Assembly: GCA_006176705.1 (NCBI GenBank)
Contig: QRFJ01000054.1
Location: forward strand, 2,952,153-3,016,152
DNA: 64,000 nucleotides
Direction of reading: 5' to 3'
Source of the DNA: Cocos nucifera
Taxonomy: Eukaryota; Streptophyta; Magnoliopsida; Arecales; Arecaceae
Below the pieces are notes generated by a model. It was not told the origin of the DNA and searched no databases. It worked only from the letters and a program-made list of their open reading frames with translations. How positions within the stretch are numbered: position 1 is the first letter of the stretch; every line of letters starts with the position of its first letter. Below are positions 32,011-44,600 of the stretch, one piece after another. Made by a program: the position numbers and the translations under genes.

Positions 32011-33260
32011 TAGAAGAATCGTAGCTCACTATGCATAGAGCTCGAACCGAGCTGGATTAATCCGTTAGTTACCTATCTCAAAGTGGGAGTTCTTTCTTGT
32101 GATCCGAAAGAAGCTCGAAAACTCATAAATCAAGCCTCACGGTATATTTTGTATGAGGGCAAGTTGTATAAAAGATCGTATTCGCTACCACTATTAAGAT
32201 GTCTTCGACTTTCGAAGACAGACTTCGCATTATGAAAAGTACATGAAAAAATTTATGGAAGTCATATAGGAACCAGATTCTTGTCACAGAAACTACTTCA
32301 GTAAGGATACTATTGGCGACCTTGTACTATGATTCTATGGAATACGTCAAGAAATGTGACCGCTGTCAGAGAAATGCAAACATACAAAGACAGCCAACTT
32401 TCGAGCTTACTCCATCGAGCGCACCTTGGTCATTTGCGCAGTGGAAAATGGATATACTTTGCCCTTTCCCAACGATATCCGGATAATGAAAGTTTCTCCT
32501 GATTGTGATCGACTACTTCACCAAATGGGTTGAAGCCGAACCACTAGCAAAAATCACTGAGGTCAAGATGCAGGACTTCGTCTGAAAGTCAATCGTCTAT
32601 CGGTTTGGTCTGCCCCAAACTCTCATAATAAATAATGGACGACTGTTCGCTGGGATAAAGTTCGTTGAGTTCTGTGAAGATCTAAACATCTCCATCATTT
32701 CACGTCGGTAGCTCACCCACAGGCAAATAAGAAAGTTGAGGTGACCAACTGAATTTTATTGCAAGGCATCAAGACAAGGCTCGACAGAGCGAAGGAGGCC
32801 TGGGTGGACGAACTTTACAACATCCTCTAAGCATACTGAACTACTCAAAGGCTATCGATTGGAGAAACACCATTCGCCTTAACCTTTAGAACGGAGGCAG
32901 TCATCTTAATCGAGCTTAAACTTCCATCAGCACGAATCATGGCCTTCAGTGAGCAACATAACTCACAAGATCTCAGAAGCAACCTCGATTTGTTTGAAGA
33001 AAAAAGAGAGAAAGCTTAGGTTCGGATGGTGGCCTACAGACAAAGGGTGGCCCGATACTTTAACTTTAGAATTAGAGGTAAAATATTCAAAGTAGGAGAC
33101 TTAGTGCTTCGAAGAACCACCATCTCTCAACCTTAGAGCCAGGGAAAGCTTGTCCCAAATTGGAAAGATCCATATGAAATAGAGGAGGTCATCTGGTCCG
33201 AAACTTATCGCTTGAAGGAGCTCGGAGGAACAACGCTCCCACGACCTTGAAATTCAGAAA
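32010..33260 (+). pseudogene. Integrase remnant of element 2
   Basis: Matches 3880-5165 of element 1 along its length. The HHCC region is at about 32235-32380, the core follows, and the C-terminal end is near 33250 (SETYRLKELG-like). It is broken by stops and frameshifts; for example LLQ is followed by TAA at about 32300. No continuous frame over 60 codons remains. Confidence 0.88.
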
Positions 33261-33377
33261 ATCTGAGAATGTACTACCAGTAATTTTTCTTCAATAAAAC
33301 TCCTCCATTTCAATATTATGGTTTTCTAGTGCAAAAATGATATGATGACAGGAAATAAGCAATCAATAGTGACCATG

Positions 33378-33835
33378 TTAAGAATAAGAGGAGAACCTCA
33401 TCCTAACATAAGCAAAGTCGAAGGTCTTGTTCATTTTAGACGAGATGGGGGGAGAGACTCTGACAATGGCTCTTATGTGTCCCCATAATTCGTTAGGAAT
33501 AGAAGAGAACCTCATCCTAACATGAGCAAAGTCGAAAGCCTCATTCATTTTAGATGAGATTGGGGAGAGGCCCTTACAATGGTCCTTATGTGCCCCCACA
33601 GTCCGTTAGGAATAGGAGAAAGAACCTTGTCCTAACGTGAGCAAAGTCGAAGGCCTCATTCATTTTAGACGAGATGGAGGAAGAGACCCTGACAATGGCT
33701 CTTATGTGCCCCCACAGCCTATTAGGAATAGGAGGAGAACCTCGTCCTAACGTGAGCAAAGCCGAAGGCCTCGTTCATTTTAAACGGGATGAGAGGAAAG
33801 GCCTCGACAACGGCCCCAGTGTGCCCGACAATAAC
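33378..33835 (+). repeat. 115-bp tandem array of element 2
   Basis: Four copies starting at about 33378, 33493, 33606 and 33722, homologous to the five-copy array at 5291. Confidence 0.93.
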
Positions 33836-33837
33836 AG

Positions 33838-34030
33838 GAGATAAGATTTTCTTCAATCTTGGCTGGAGACAAGATCTCTCCCAAGCTTCTCTTCAACGAT
33901 AACCTCGATTGGAGGCAAGATCTTCCTCGAGCCTCAACTTCAACTTCAACCTCGGTTGGAGATAAGATCTTCCTCGAGCTTCAACTTTAACGTCAACCTT
34001 GGATAGAGATAAGGTCTCCCCCGAGCTTCA
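33838..34030 (+). repeat. Short tandem repeats with GATAAGATCTTCC
   Basis: Three to four units of about 55-60 bp, each with GGAGATAAGATCTTCCTCGA and CTTCAACTTCAACCTC-like sequence, between the 115-bp array and the polypurine tract. Element 1 has only one such unit at about 5865-5930, so this array expanded or contracted between copies. Confidence 0.8.
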
Positions 34031-34109
34031 ATCCCAATGGGTGTAGAGCCTGGAAAGAGACTTCGGCGGTCGTCTTTTTTGTACTCCCTTCCTTCGAGTT
34101 TCGAACTTG

Positions 34110-34125
34110 GGAGTGGGAGGACTAT
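34110..34125 (+). promoter_or_regulatory. Polypurine tract of element 2
   Basis: GGGAGTGGGAGGACTAT region directly before the 3' LTR start at 34126. Confidence 0.75.
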
Positions 34126-35242
34126 TGTTGGGGATAAATTTTGTTTCCATCGAAGTCCAATCTAATGCTTTGCCTAATGCAACCGATAATCACGAAAGAA
34201 CTTCGATCGAAAATTCTCCTTCAGTGGTCGAACCTATCCCGGACTCACTTCAGTGATCGAACCCCAATCGAACTTCTTTAAGCACCCAAACTTCCTCCAG
34301 CGGCCGAACTTTTACCAAACTCCTCCTTCAGTCAGATTTCTTCAGAAGCCGAACTTCTTCCGAACTCCTCCAGTAGTCGGATTTCTCTTGGAGCCGAACT
34401 CCTTCCAAATTCTTCCAACAGTCAGATTTCTCCAAGAGCCAAACTCCATCCGAATTCCTCCAGCAGTCAGATTTCTTCAGGAGCCAAACTCCTTTCGGAT
34501 TACTCCAGCAGTCGGATTTCTTCAGGAGCCGAACTCTTCCAGCATTCAGATTTCTCCAGGAGCTGAATTCCTTCCGAACTCCATCCAAATTTCTCCAGCA
34601 GTCAAATTTCTCCAGGAGTCGAACTCCTTTCGGATTACTCCAGGTGCCGAACTTCTTCCAAACTCCTCCAGCAGTCGAATTTCTCCAAGAGCCGAACTCC
34701 TTTCGGATTACTCCAGCAGTCGGATTTCTTTAGAAGCCGAATTTCTCCAGCAGTCGGATTTCTTCAGGAGCCGAACTCCTTCCAGATTTTTTTTTTCAGA
34801 CGGATTCTTATAGGCGATCCCACTACTGAATGGTTATAATTATCATTTATTAGGACCGTTATGATGGTCATTTATCAAGACGATTACGATTGATATTTAT
34901 TAGAACGGTTACGACTGTTATTTATCAGGACGATTACGACTGTCATTTATCAGTCTGCTACAAGCAACCCCACTATCGGATAGTTACAACAAGCTCTGTC
35001 TATAAAAAGAGACCATCCAGATACGTTTTCTCTAAGCTCTCTTCTCTTTTCCAAAATTCTGTCGAATTTTTTTCTGAGCACTCCATTTCTGTTGGCCACA
35101 AGAGCGGACTTGATCATCGGAGAGTCCTACCGGAGCCCTCACCACCGACTCCGGATGAAACTTTATTTTGCAGATCATCGGTGACAATTTCATCTTCCTT
35201 GACTTTAGCTCGATCCGGCGTCAACTAAATTCTATACCAATA
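34126..35242 (+). repeat. 3' LTR of element 2
   Basis: About 1117 bp, TGTTGGGGATAAATTTTG to TACCAATA, with the 45-bp array at about 34320-34800, the ATCAGGA array at about 34850-34960 and TATAAAAAG at 35001. The long frame 34253-34813 is produced by the repeat array and is not a gene. Confidence 0.95.
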
Positions 35243-35247
35243 TACAC
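35243..35247 (+). repeat. Target site duplication, right (TACAC)
   Basis: Exact match to 29702-29706. Confidence 0.9.
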
Positions 35248-38200
35248 AGAAATATGTGTAGTGTTTTGAAACCCGATCAACCTGCCTGAGTCTTGTTGCC
35301 AGTCAGCCTTTGCAGTGGGTTGGATCAAAACCTGCAAAATCCGAAAGCTCTTTCCACTTGATGATCCGAACTGTTCAAACCATCCAGTTGAACTGGATTT
35401 GGCCCATCCAGAGTTGATTGAAAAAGAAGGGAAGAAATCCTTTTGCCTCCCATTGCAGGCAAATCTTTGTCGTGGCCACAAGGTTATCTAATGGCATGGA
35501 TTGCATTGTTGGAATAATGATGAGGAAGCATCAATGGAAGATTTGGTCTGTGAATGGAAGATTTGAGACAGCAAGGAATGGGTATCATGAGGATCAAGGG
35601 CAGTGGCTGGATCTCGTGGGATCGAAGGAGGTGAGGTCGGATCCGAGGGAAATGAGGGCAGCCATGCCAGATTTGAGGCAGTGTGGCCATATCTCACGTG
35701 GAGATAGTGCAGCCTCATCTCATGATGGACAGATGGAGTGGATGGAGGTGGGTCAGTTGACATGTGACTGGCTGTGGTTGAACTTGGAAAACCTGGGCAT
35801 TGTAGTGGGTTTGAGTCACCGGGTTTAAAAGACTGAACCCTTTTTTGTTTTTAAGATTGCAGTAGTTTGTGGCAAATTGTTAAGCAAATAGTCTGCAGTG
35901 ACTCATATTGATCAATGAAATGCACCGTTGCTGGGTTGGATAGACTTTTTGACATTCTTTTGATCAACAAGAGCTGAAATTAGTTGAAATTTTTGTTGGT
36001 ACTGATATGAAATTTGTGTACTGTAGTTGGTGCCAACCTTCTTCCCATGGCTAACTTGGCTTGTGCTTGGAGGTGCTGGCTGCTTGCTAGGCTCAAGAGC
36101 TAGCACCTGGCTAAGCACCATGGTTGCATTGTGGTATTATCTGGGCTGTGGGTGGAAATAACTGCCAAGCAAATACTTCAAATAAGAAAACAACTGAGTA
36201 GTTGGTGGGCAGCAAATAATTAATGCATCGAAAATACTCAGTCACCAAATTTGGGTTCGGTTCATGATGGTAAGAGGAGCAGTGAGTTCAAGCTTCAGTT
36301 TTAGCACACAAGCAGCTTGTTTCTTCACATAAATTTCTACCCTCAGGGGACAAAGACCTGGAGCCGGAGTTGGAAGTTAAAGAGAATGATGAGTAAATAT
36401 GTTCTCAGGATCAAATCAATATGCAACAAATGCTTCAAACTGGATCATAACCAGGAGTGCCAAGGGTCAGAGCTATTTAGTTCTAATACAACGTTAAGGA
36501 TTAGCCAAGCTACCTTATTTGTTATTATATTAAGAAAGGTTCATATATAAATGGTGATTCCAATAATCAGGTTCATATAAATGGACCACCTAAAAGCTAC
36601 AAGCATGCAATTATTATCCACTTTGTACTGCAGATGATACTCTAAGATTCATCACTAGGATAAAGATGTTACATCTTTTTGACATTTTCCTTCAGATTCT
36701 TTTCTTTAAATAGTCACTTTACTGCTATGAAAGAAAGAGAAAATTAGACTGCACTAGAAGGAAAATCTTATTACCAAGCTGTAAACCGTGATATTGGAAG
36801 TCATATGCGTTATCATGCTCTTGGTTTGTCCCTGGAGGATGGATTTCTATTATGGATGCCTAATAAAAGCACATGATAAATTGTACAAAATAAATAGTAC
36901 AGCATAGAATAATTTATTCAACAAGTTGATATTTATATGTCACCTATATAGATGGCAGGCCTCGGTGCAATGATAAGGTTGCTCCTTTATGAACGGGTTT
37001 GAACATGAAAATTGCTTCTCCGCGCTCGAGGGTAAGGTTACATACATCTGAGTTCTGACCCTCCCCAAATCCTATGGTTGCAGGAGTCTTGTGCTCTGAG
37101 GTGTCCTACTTAAAAAAAGTAACATTATTTAGTTGGTAAAATATTTGATCTATTTATTAAAATATTTGAAGGATTAGCTTCCTACCGCTCTTGTCCTTAT
37201 GAACAATTTCCTGATACTAGATATGCTGCTTTGGCCACTAGTAAATGTTGATTTTGGTTGTGTCGATACGGAAGTATCGACATGATGCTCTTATTTTTAT
37301 TATAGTGGTAGTCTACTTCCTATACTTCTATGAGATGATGCTTAGGCAAATATGATGATCAATGACAGATGCATTCAACAACTTATGGGAGTTGGATGTG
37401 CCTCCATCACCATGCAAGCATGATACTCAAGTCAAGTAAGCCAGGTGACACCAGAGCAAGCTCAAATCTAAATAAAGTTTTAGAAAATATGGAAGGAGAA
37501 AATGAAAATTTTTAAAGTTAGATGAATTGTTAGAACTTAAATTAGAATAAAATTTTATTATTCATTTATTTATTATAATATGATATGCCATGATATCTTG
37601 CAATGTTCATTATTTTTATCTATGTCTCAATGCAACAATTTTACATTTCGAACTGCTAAACCCATCATAACATTTGTAGCAATACAATAAAAAGAGCTTC
37701 CAAGTAGATGTCGGAGGAATTAAGTATTGTGCTGTTTTTTAATATGTTCCATGATGTACAAATATCCTTTATGCAAGATAGTCTTATCATATTTTTTCTG
37801 ATAGTTTTGCATTGTTGGTGTTGTCATTCTAACTGAATAGGAGTCTTCCGCAGACATGACTCTGCTTTGTTAGTGTGAGTGAGTATAATGCGAGGCTGTT
37901 GTTTATTTAAAACTCTCAACGATTTATTTGTGCATTATGTTGGTGCTTCCCTGCATGTGGTTTCATGTGATTTGTTTTTAAATATACTACATGCCATATG
38001 CTGGTCTCACATTCAGAGATGTGATAGGATTTTTGATGTATTGCTAACTATCTGACATGTCTGTTCATTGCTTGATAAATAAAGAAGGGCCTCTTTTCTT
38101 TTGGTGTAACTCTATTGTGTTTAGTCCAGTAGCAATTATTTCCTGCGGTTGTTACATGCATCAGCAAAATGTTTTGGTTCCCCTTTCTGAGGTTTAGGTA

Positions 38201-40395
38201 TTTCCTGTTAAATTTTTTATGCTTGTTTATGCTTCAGCCTTAGCATCAGTGCACTCATATTTTCTTTGCCTTTTCTTGGTTTTTTGTTTTGTAAATTCCA
38301 GACTCTCTTATGATCACACTTATTATGTTTTTCATCACAGGTTGTTTCCAATTTAGTGGATGCAGATATCACCACTGAATTGTCATGCATCTGGAGTGAT
38401 AGATCATGCCACATCTAATTTATGCAAAAATTTATATCTACATTTACCAATTTTTATGATTGGATTTAGATTGCATACTGCTGTAGAAATACATTTTTGC
38501 ATGTCCAGATTCTCAGCTTTGATTCAGATGTTGTAAATTATACAATTCAATCCATAGGATAATTGCTGAGGTTGGCATTACTATTGTGGCCCACAAAAAT
38601 ATCAGAAAGGTTTCCTCCCGTTGCTTTGTACAAAGTATTTCTTTATCGCTTTTTCTTGATAATGTGGCCGTCATTTCCTGTGATCCAGCAACAGAGAGTT
38701 GCTTTATATGGTGTTCGATGCAATATGCTTTCTGGTAAATTTTCGACATCTTATGATGATTTTTGGAAATAAAATTCTAGTATTGAATATTTACTGCAGT
38801 ACAAAATGGAACTACATATTCTCTCTTTTTATATTAATAAAACCTCAATGCTCTTTTATATGAATTGTAAATCTACTAAAGGGTTTTTTAGATAATACAA
38901 GTTTAAGAGTAACATGCCTGATGAGAAAGAAACCTAAATTTGGACCGCTTAATTTGTAATAATAGAAATTTATAAGAGTAACATGCCTGATGAGAAAGAA
39001 ACCTAAATTTGGACTGCTTAATTTGTATACAATGCCTCAAACTTATAGCCATTTTTTAACTGCAACCCTTGGATTTTGATTACGGTCATAGAGGTAACAC
39101 CTACAAGTCCTAAAGAAGATGCTTTCAATGAATTTAAGAACAAAACCTGATGTTTTGGTATTTATTTTCAAGAAAAGCCACTCCATGTCAGTGGTATTTT
39201 TAAATTATGAACCCTTTGATGGCATATGTTAATTTTGTGCCTTTTGATTTAAGAATCTTGAATGCACCATATGTTACACTTTGCAATATGAATACAACTC
39301 GTATTTGAGTTTTTTTTTTTTTTAAAAAAAAAATTCTACTTTTGCTTTCCTAAACCATACTGGGTGTGGTTTGGATTCGCTTTCAAAGTTTCTTCAATCT
39401 AATTTGACGACCGTAAGGCATTTTAAATATCATGCTCTATGAATGGCTTGAGATTGAATCTTAATTCTTTATGTTCAAAGAAGTAAAAGAAATGGTTCAA
39501 TGCATCATGTATAAGAATAATATCAATGTTTAACAACCTCAATCTCCCTTATGTGTTTGGGACAACTTTGCATATCATGAAATCTTTATACTTCTTGATG
39601 AAGAAAAGAAGGCATTATTTTATCATAACAGTCTGCTGTTCAAACATCCTTACTAATGTTTAGAGGACTTGGTTTTCACCTTCAACTCTTCAAGTATGAT
39701 TCTTTCACCTTTAGGAATATGAGGTTCCAAACTGTTCAACATTTTACACCCATTTCTTCCTTGGGCTTATTCTTAAGATGTCAGCACACCAGTTTGAATC
39801 TGTTGTTAGCATTTTTTTTGATTTTATATTTTCTCTTATATAACCTGAATTTGCAGTTAAAATTCATAATTTTGTATCTTCATCTGGTCACTATATAACA
39901 TTATAGTCAATACATTATTTGACATACTGTTTTAGCTGTTTATGGTGGCTATAGTAACTGTTTGCATATATAGAGAATTGCCTATATAAGAATTTTTTTT
40001 TCTAATTGCTGCTTTTTTATTACATCCCTTGCATCTATATGGACTATGTTACATGAAAGACCATGTCTTTTTAAGATAAACAAGTAGCTCTTTGGTTTAA
40101 AGTATGCTGTCTTGTTCTTATGAATCATATAGTTTGACAGTTATTTAGATTTCCTTAAATTTTTCTTTGTAAAAGTGATTTTCAGGTCCAAGATTTTTAC
40201 TTTTCCTTTACACATATCGAAAGAGAATCATGATGGATAATGGAGTGGCTGAATGGATCTGAATGCATGACAGAAACTTTGATGTTGTTTGAAAATTCAG
40301 GTCTGAATTTTTATTTGATATATGGTCAATGGAAAACTTGCCTTGCTGAATTGTATGATTGCACAAAAAATTTACTATGTTGCATGTGTTCTATG
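35248..40395. other. No gene recognised
   Basis: About 5 kb of mixed sequence. The frame 35418-35828 (136 codons) has overlapping frames on the other strand and no known domain. A 69-bp tandem duplication lies at 38905-39041. Splice-like or promoter-like motifs occur, but none could be joined into a supported gene. Confidence 0.45.
38905..39041 (+). repeat. 69-bp tandem duplication
   Basis: AAGAGTAACATGCCTGATGA and the next 40 bases occur at 38905 and again at 38974 with one clear mismatch (GGACCGCTT against GGACTGCTT). Confidence 0.93.
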
Positions 40396-40399
40396 TACA

Positions 40400-40900
40400 A
40401 TGGTACTATTCCAAACCGCCTAGTGTGGGGTGTATTAAGCCGTATTGGGGGCAAACTGGTATGGTTCCACCCCCAATTTGAAAAAATGGAGGACAGGGGA
40501 GAGGGAGAAGGGGAGAGAGGAAAAGAAAGAGGGAGGGAGAGGGTGGCGAAGGGAGCGAGAGGGTGGTGGAGGGAGGGGGAGAGGGAGAAGGAGGGAGAAA
40601 AACAGCGAAAGGAGGGGAGGAAGGGAGGGAGAGAGAGAGAGGGCGGTTGAGAGAGAGAGGGAGAGCCCGAGTGAGGGGGAGAGAGTCCAAACAGGGGCAG
40701 GGAGCCCCTGTTTCTTTCTCCCCTTTCCTCCCCTCCCTCTCCTTTAGCCTCCCTCTATCGTGGCCACCCTCTTGCTCTCTTCCACTCTTACTCCCTCCCT
40801 CACTTTCTCTCTTTTTCTCTCTTTTCTTCTCCCTCTTCCCCTCCTCTGCTATTTTTCTATTGGCACATGTCAGTTCCGGTACTAATTGTTTTGTTCTTGT
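40400..40900. repeat. GGTA-module with GA-rich arm and CT-rich arm
   Basis: AACTGGTATGGTTCCACCCC leads into a purine-rich tract (about 40480-40700) and then a pyrimidine-rich tract (about 40710-40850) ending in CAGTTCCGGTACTAA. The two arms are roughly complementary, so the unit can fold back. The long ORFs in this region on both strands are artefacts of the tract. Confidence 0.8.
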
Positions 40901-41490
40901 TTAGTAAGCTTGCTTAATATACAATGCTGTCATTACCATTTGGTGGTGACTATTGTGGAGAATAAATCTGTCACATTTTATGTATCTCTTGTTATTAAGT
41001 TACCAAGCAGTATAATGAGTCATCCTTTGTGTAGCTTGTTGCACCTTTAGTGGTACTAATCCCTTGCACCTTCAATTTAATAGGTGAGTTTTCTAGTAGT
41101 TATTATCAACAACTATTCGGATGCTATGGGAGGCCATGTCCTTATAGACAAGTAATGTTTCTAAGTAGAAATACCTGTCATATTATTAATAGTCCTAGTT
41201 GGAAGTTTGCTTTATAGAGAAATGATTTTTTTGGATCATGTCACACCACATATAAATGATTGTTGAGTATTGTTCATACATTGCATTTGACAGTCGATAC
41301 ATTGCATGTTATAGCTGATAGCAAACTATAGAAGTCTTGACAGTTGGGTTGATGCGCACCATAGACAATACACTTTGATCACCAATCATCTTCTTAATGC
41401 AGTTGAAGCCTGTTGCAAGGACTAATTAAGTATATTCAAGTAAAACCAATAAATATTGAAAATATATGAAGGTTTGATATTTCAAAATGA

Positions 41491-41658
41491 TTACCCTAGC
41501 TTTGGAGCTGTTGCTTGTGTTCCATCTATTTCTTGTTGAGGTTGGCATAGCTCGAGATGAATAGGTACATCTACATGTGAATTCTCAATCACAGAAAAAG
41601 CATATGGATTAATTGTATCCTTAATAGCTCCTCCATGTAACTCATTTGTTGCGTACAT
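41491..41658 (-). CDS. MADS-box gene, last coding exon
   Basis: Acceptor TGCATTGCAG, then ATGTACGCAACAAATGAG, stop TAA at 41493-41491. It codes the variable C-terminal region with INPYAFSV, SHVDVPIHLELCQPQQE and a final APKLG. The C-terminus is shorter than in many family members but has the usual motif order. Confidence 0.92.
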   Translation of the reverse strand: MYATNELHGGAIKDTINPYAFSVIENSHVDVPIHLELCQPQQEIDGTQATAPKLG

Positions 41659-44600
41659 CTGCAATGCAAATTCCATGCTTAGCATGTTATAAAAATAACT
41701 ATTATTTTCTCAAGGATTGAACAAAGTTTTAAATATTGTTGGCATGAGGCATGGTATGGTAACTAGTGGCTAGCACTATACATGCCATGCTGTGTTGATG
41801 CACTTGTTGTGTGCCTGGACAAAAAAAATATTACAAGACTTAAAAATCAAAAACCTTTTTTTGACTTTGTCGAAACAAAAAAAAAACCATTAAAAAAAGG
41901 GTTCGATGAGTCTTGATTTGATCTAGTGTTAGTGTTGATATCGGACTGACATGGTAGCCAAAGTAGCACTGGTAGCACTTAAAACCTTGGGATTGATTTA
42001 ACCTAGATCTAGACCAAATCCATACATATTTTACGTAGAGCATGACGTACAATGTATGCAGTCATGGAAACATGAAGATTAGAGCTTCATGAATGCTTCA
42101 CTCTGAAGTTTGGATCAAAGAGCAAAATAGATATCTCTATCTCAAATACCTTCTTACGTAACTCCATGTTTTCTTGACGTACGAGGTTTACCTTCTTGTA
42201 GAGTTCGATGTTTTCATTGCGAAGAAGGTACCCCTGTAACAAATTCTAAAAATTTAGGCACTTAAAATGCAATACTTTCAACATTAAAAATGATTTAACT
42301 CTCATTGATAAACCTTTCGGTCCAATTCTTGAATTTGATCGGTTAGAATTTGTTCCTAAAACAAAGCAAACAAACACATTAAGTAGAGAAGATATGGATA
42401 GGAAGGATGAAGGAGCAAGATTTGATGTGGGAAAACCTTCGTCTTTCTGACACAATGCAGACTCCTTTCGAGTTGGATCTCTAGATTTTGCAGTTCTTTG
42501 ACACTTAAGCCAGACAACTGTTCGCCCATCAATTTCCTGCAAGCATCGACTTCATTTTGAATATGCTATATCATCAATTTATTTAATAATGTAATAATCA
42601 ACATTGTTTCACATAGTGTGATGTCAACTATCGACCACTATTCACCTATAAGATTTGTCATGGTTTTTGTTGGCTTTCAAATGGATTTCATGATAAAGTA
42701 GCATAAGATGTAGTTTGATGGCATTAAACAAATGTAGGATAAAGGTTTTATTAATGTCTATGGGACTGATTGGTTTATAATTTAAAGTGACTATAATTAC
42801 GTACATTGCTTTTGCTTGTATTGACCTAAGGTGGAGTTTAATGGTTTTGTGGGAGAGGTGATATATAAAAATATTGTTTTAAAATATGTTTGATCTATAC
42901 AACTTGACATGTTCATCTTGTCACCCATTAATATATGTAGTGAGGTTTGCTATCTCGGTATCGGGTATCATATCGATACCTTACCAGTTCGGTATGGTAT
43001 AGTTGGTACAGTACGGTATGCATCCTGTGCCAAAATGCTTCCAAATCATTTTTCTCAATTTTTATCTTGGTATACCTTGGTATAGTTGGTACAGTACGGT
43101 ATGCATCCTGTGCCAAAATGCTTCCAAATCATTTTTCTCAATTTTTATCTTGGTATACCTTGGTATGGATTGGTACACTTTAGTATGGGGCGATATGTAC
43201 CTCAGTATGGGCAGTATGGGGCTTATACGACTTGAAGTAGGATTTCGTATTGGTTTGCACTCGATATGGTATGGTATGCCCCGTACTGGGCGGTATGGTA
43301 GACCATGATATGCAAGTTGGCTTGTTGTCATGGTTGAGTGTTTTCTTGACCAAATACTCGTGCAGTGCACCAGCATGCCACACACTAAGGCCAGCTCTCC
43401 AAAGTCCTTCCTCAAGAATACATACAAAAAGCATAATAGTCTAGCCATATTGCCAAGCCTACATTTCTATGCCCCTACCTAGCAACTCTATCAAATTGAA
43501 TACATGCGACACCTTCAAGGACTTGCGAGCAACCTAACCCTTTTAGTCACCGCAATGCTCATGCGCACCTCCATGCCAAAGTATAGACACTTCTTAAGTG
43601 CTCTGCAACTTGGCACCTCTATGCTAACTCTGTGGCTTTGCCCCACAAGCCAAGTGTTACTCATCCAAGATATCCTAATTCTCAGAGTCTGTATCACAAT
43701 ATAACCACGGTGCCACTGATCCGCAAGTCATCATGCTACCCTTCGAGCATATACAAACCAAATCCACATGACATGACCATGCAATGCCACTTGTATGCAT
43801 GAGGCTTAGGCAAACCCATCTCTTGTGTTGCCTAGTAGAATAGCCAAATTGACATATGCCCCACAATCCCTTGAAGCTATATAGTTGATTGTCCTTGTTA
43901 GAGTCCTTTAGGGTTTTGCTATCCAAGCTCCCCTATAAGCTCTTATGCCATGATTATGGTCTTGCATTCTCAGCATGCCTTTTCATCTATATGGCCATAC
44001 GGCTTGACAATGTTCATAGCTTGCTTACACATCGTGCACTACCACGATAATGGCATCTAAGTTTGCCCATCAAATAAATAAATATATTCGACCAACCAAT
44101 CCTTGCATCGAGCTATCCTCTCCTTGGCATGACCCTCTTGGTTGTCCTTGAGGCCTAGCTCCAAGGCACATAATATGATCGATATTCTGTAAGCCACACT
44201 TGTACTCCACAATCGACTAAGCTCTGATGGATCCCTAAGAGACATTGCCTTATTATGCTCATGAGGCTTGCTTATCTGGTTAGGCCACAACCTTTGCTCG
44301 ATCGGTCCCCTATTGCCTCTTTGCTCCATCATAGAGATAAAAAATGCATAAGATAGCTCGGATAATTCCTTGAGAACCAACCTTTGAGAAATTCTCTTTG
44401 CATAATGTGGCTAGCTCATCTGACTAGTATTGCCACAATGCCTCCACATGAGACTTTCTCCTCAATCATGCCAATGCGTCCTATATTCTACAAGCCTGGG
44501 GGAGTTGGGAACGTGACCAAAGTTCTACACTCCTCAACCAAGAGGAATTCTTGAGTATCCATTTATATTCTGGCCAATGTTCACTATCTCAGTATCGATA

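Larger units (their letters stand above)
29707..35242 (+). mobile_element. Second gypsy copy, same family as element 1; deletion derivative with both LTRs (element 2)
   Basis: Complete from LTR to LTR: 5' LTR 29707-30837, start of gag at 30947, then a junction near 31412 leading directly into RNase H, then integrase, the 115-bp array, the polypurine tract and the 3' LTR 34126-35242. Compared with element 1, everything between about position 240 and 3327 of the window (rest of gag, protease, RT) is missing, about 3.1 kb. The perfect 5-bp flanking duplication TACAC shows it transposed as a unit. Without RT it could only move if helped by another copy. Both LTRs end in CCAATA where element 1 has CCAACA. 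Confidence 0.96.

Noticed and set aside
35418..35828. 136-codon ORF with Met start
   Set aside because: Overlapping frames of similar length exist on the other strand, there is no known domain, and no splice or promoter context could be supported.
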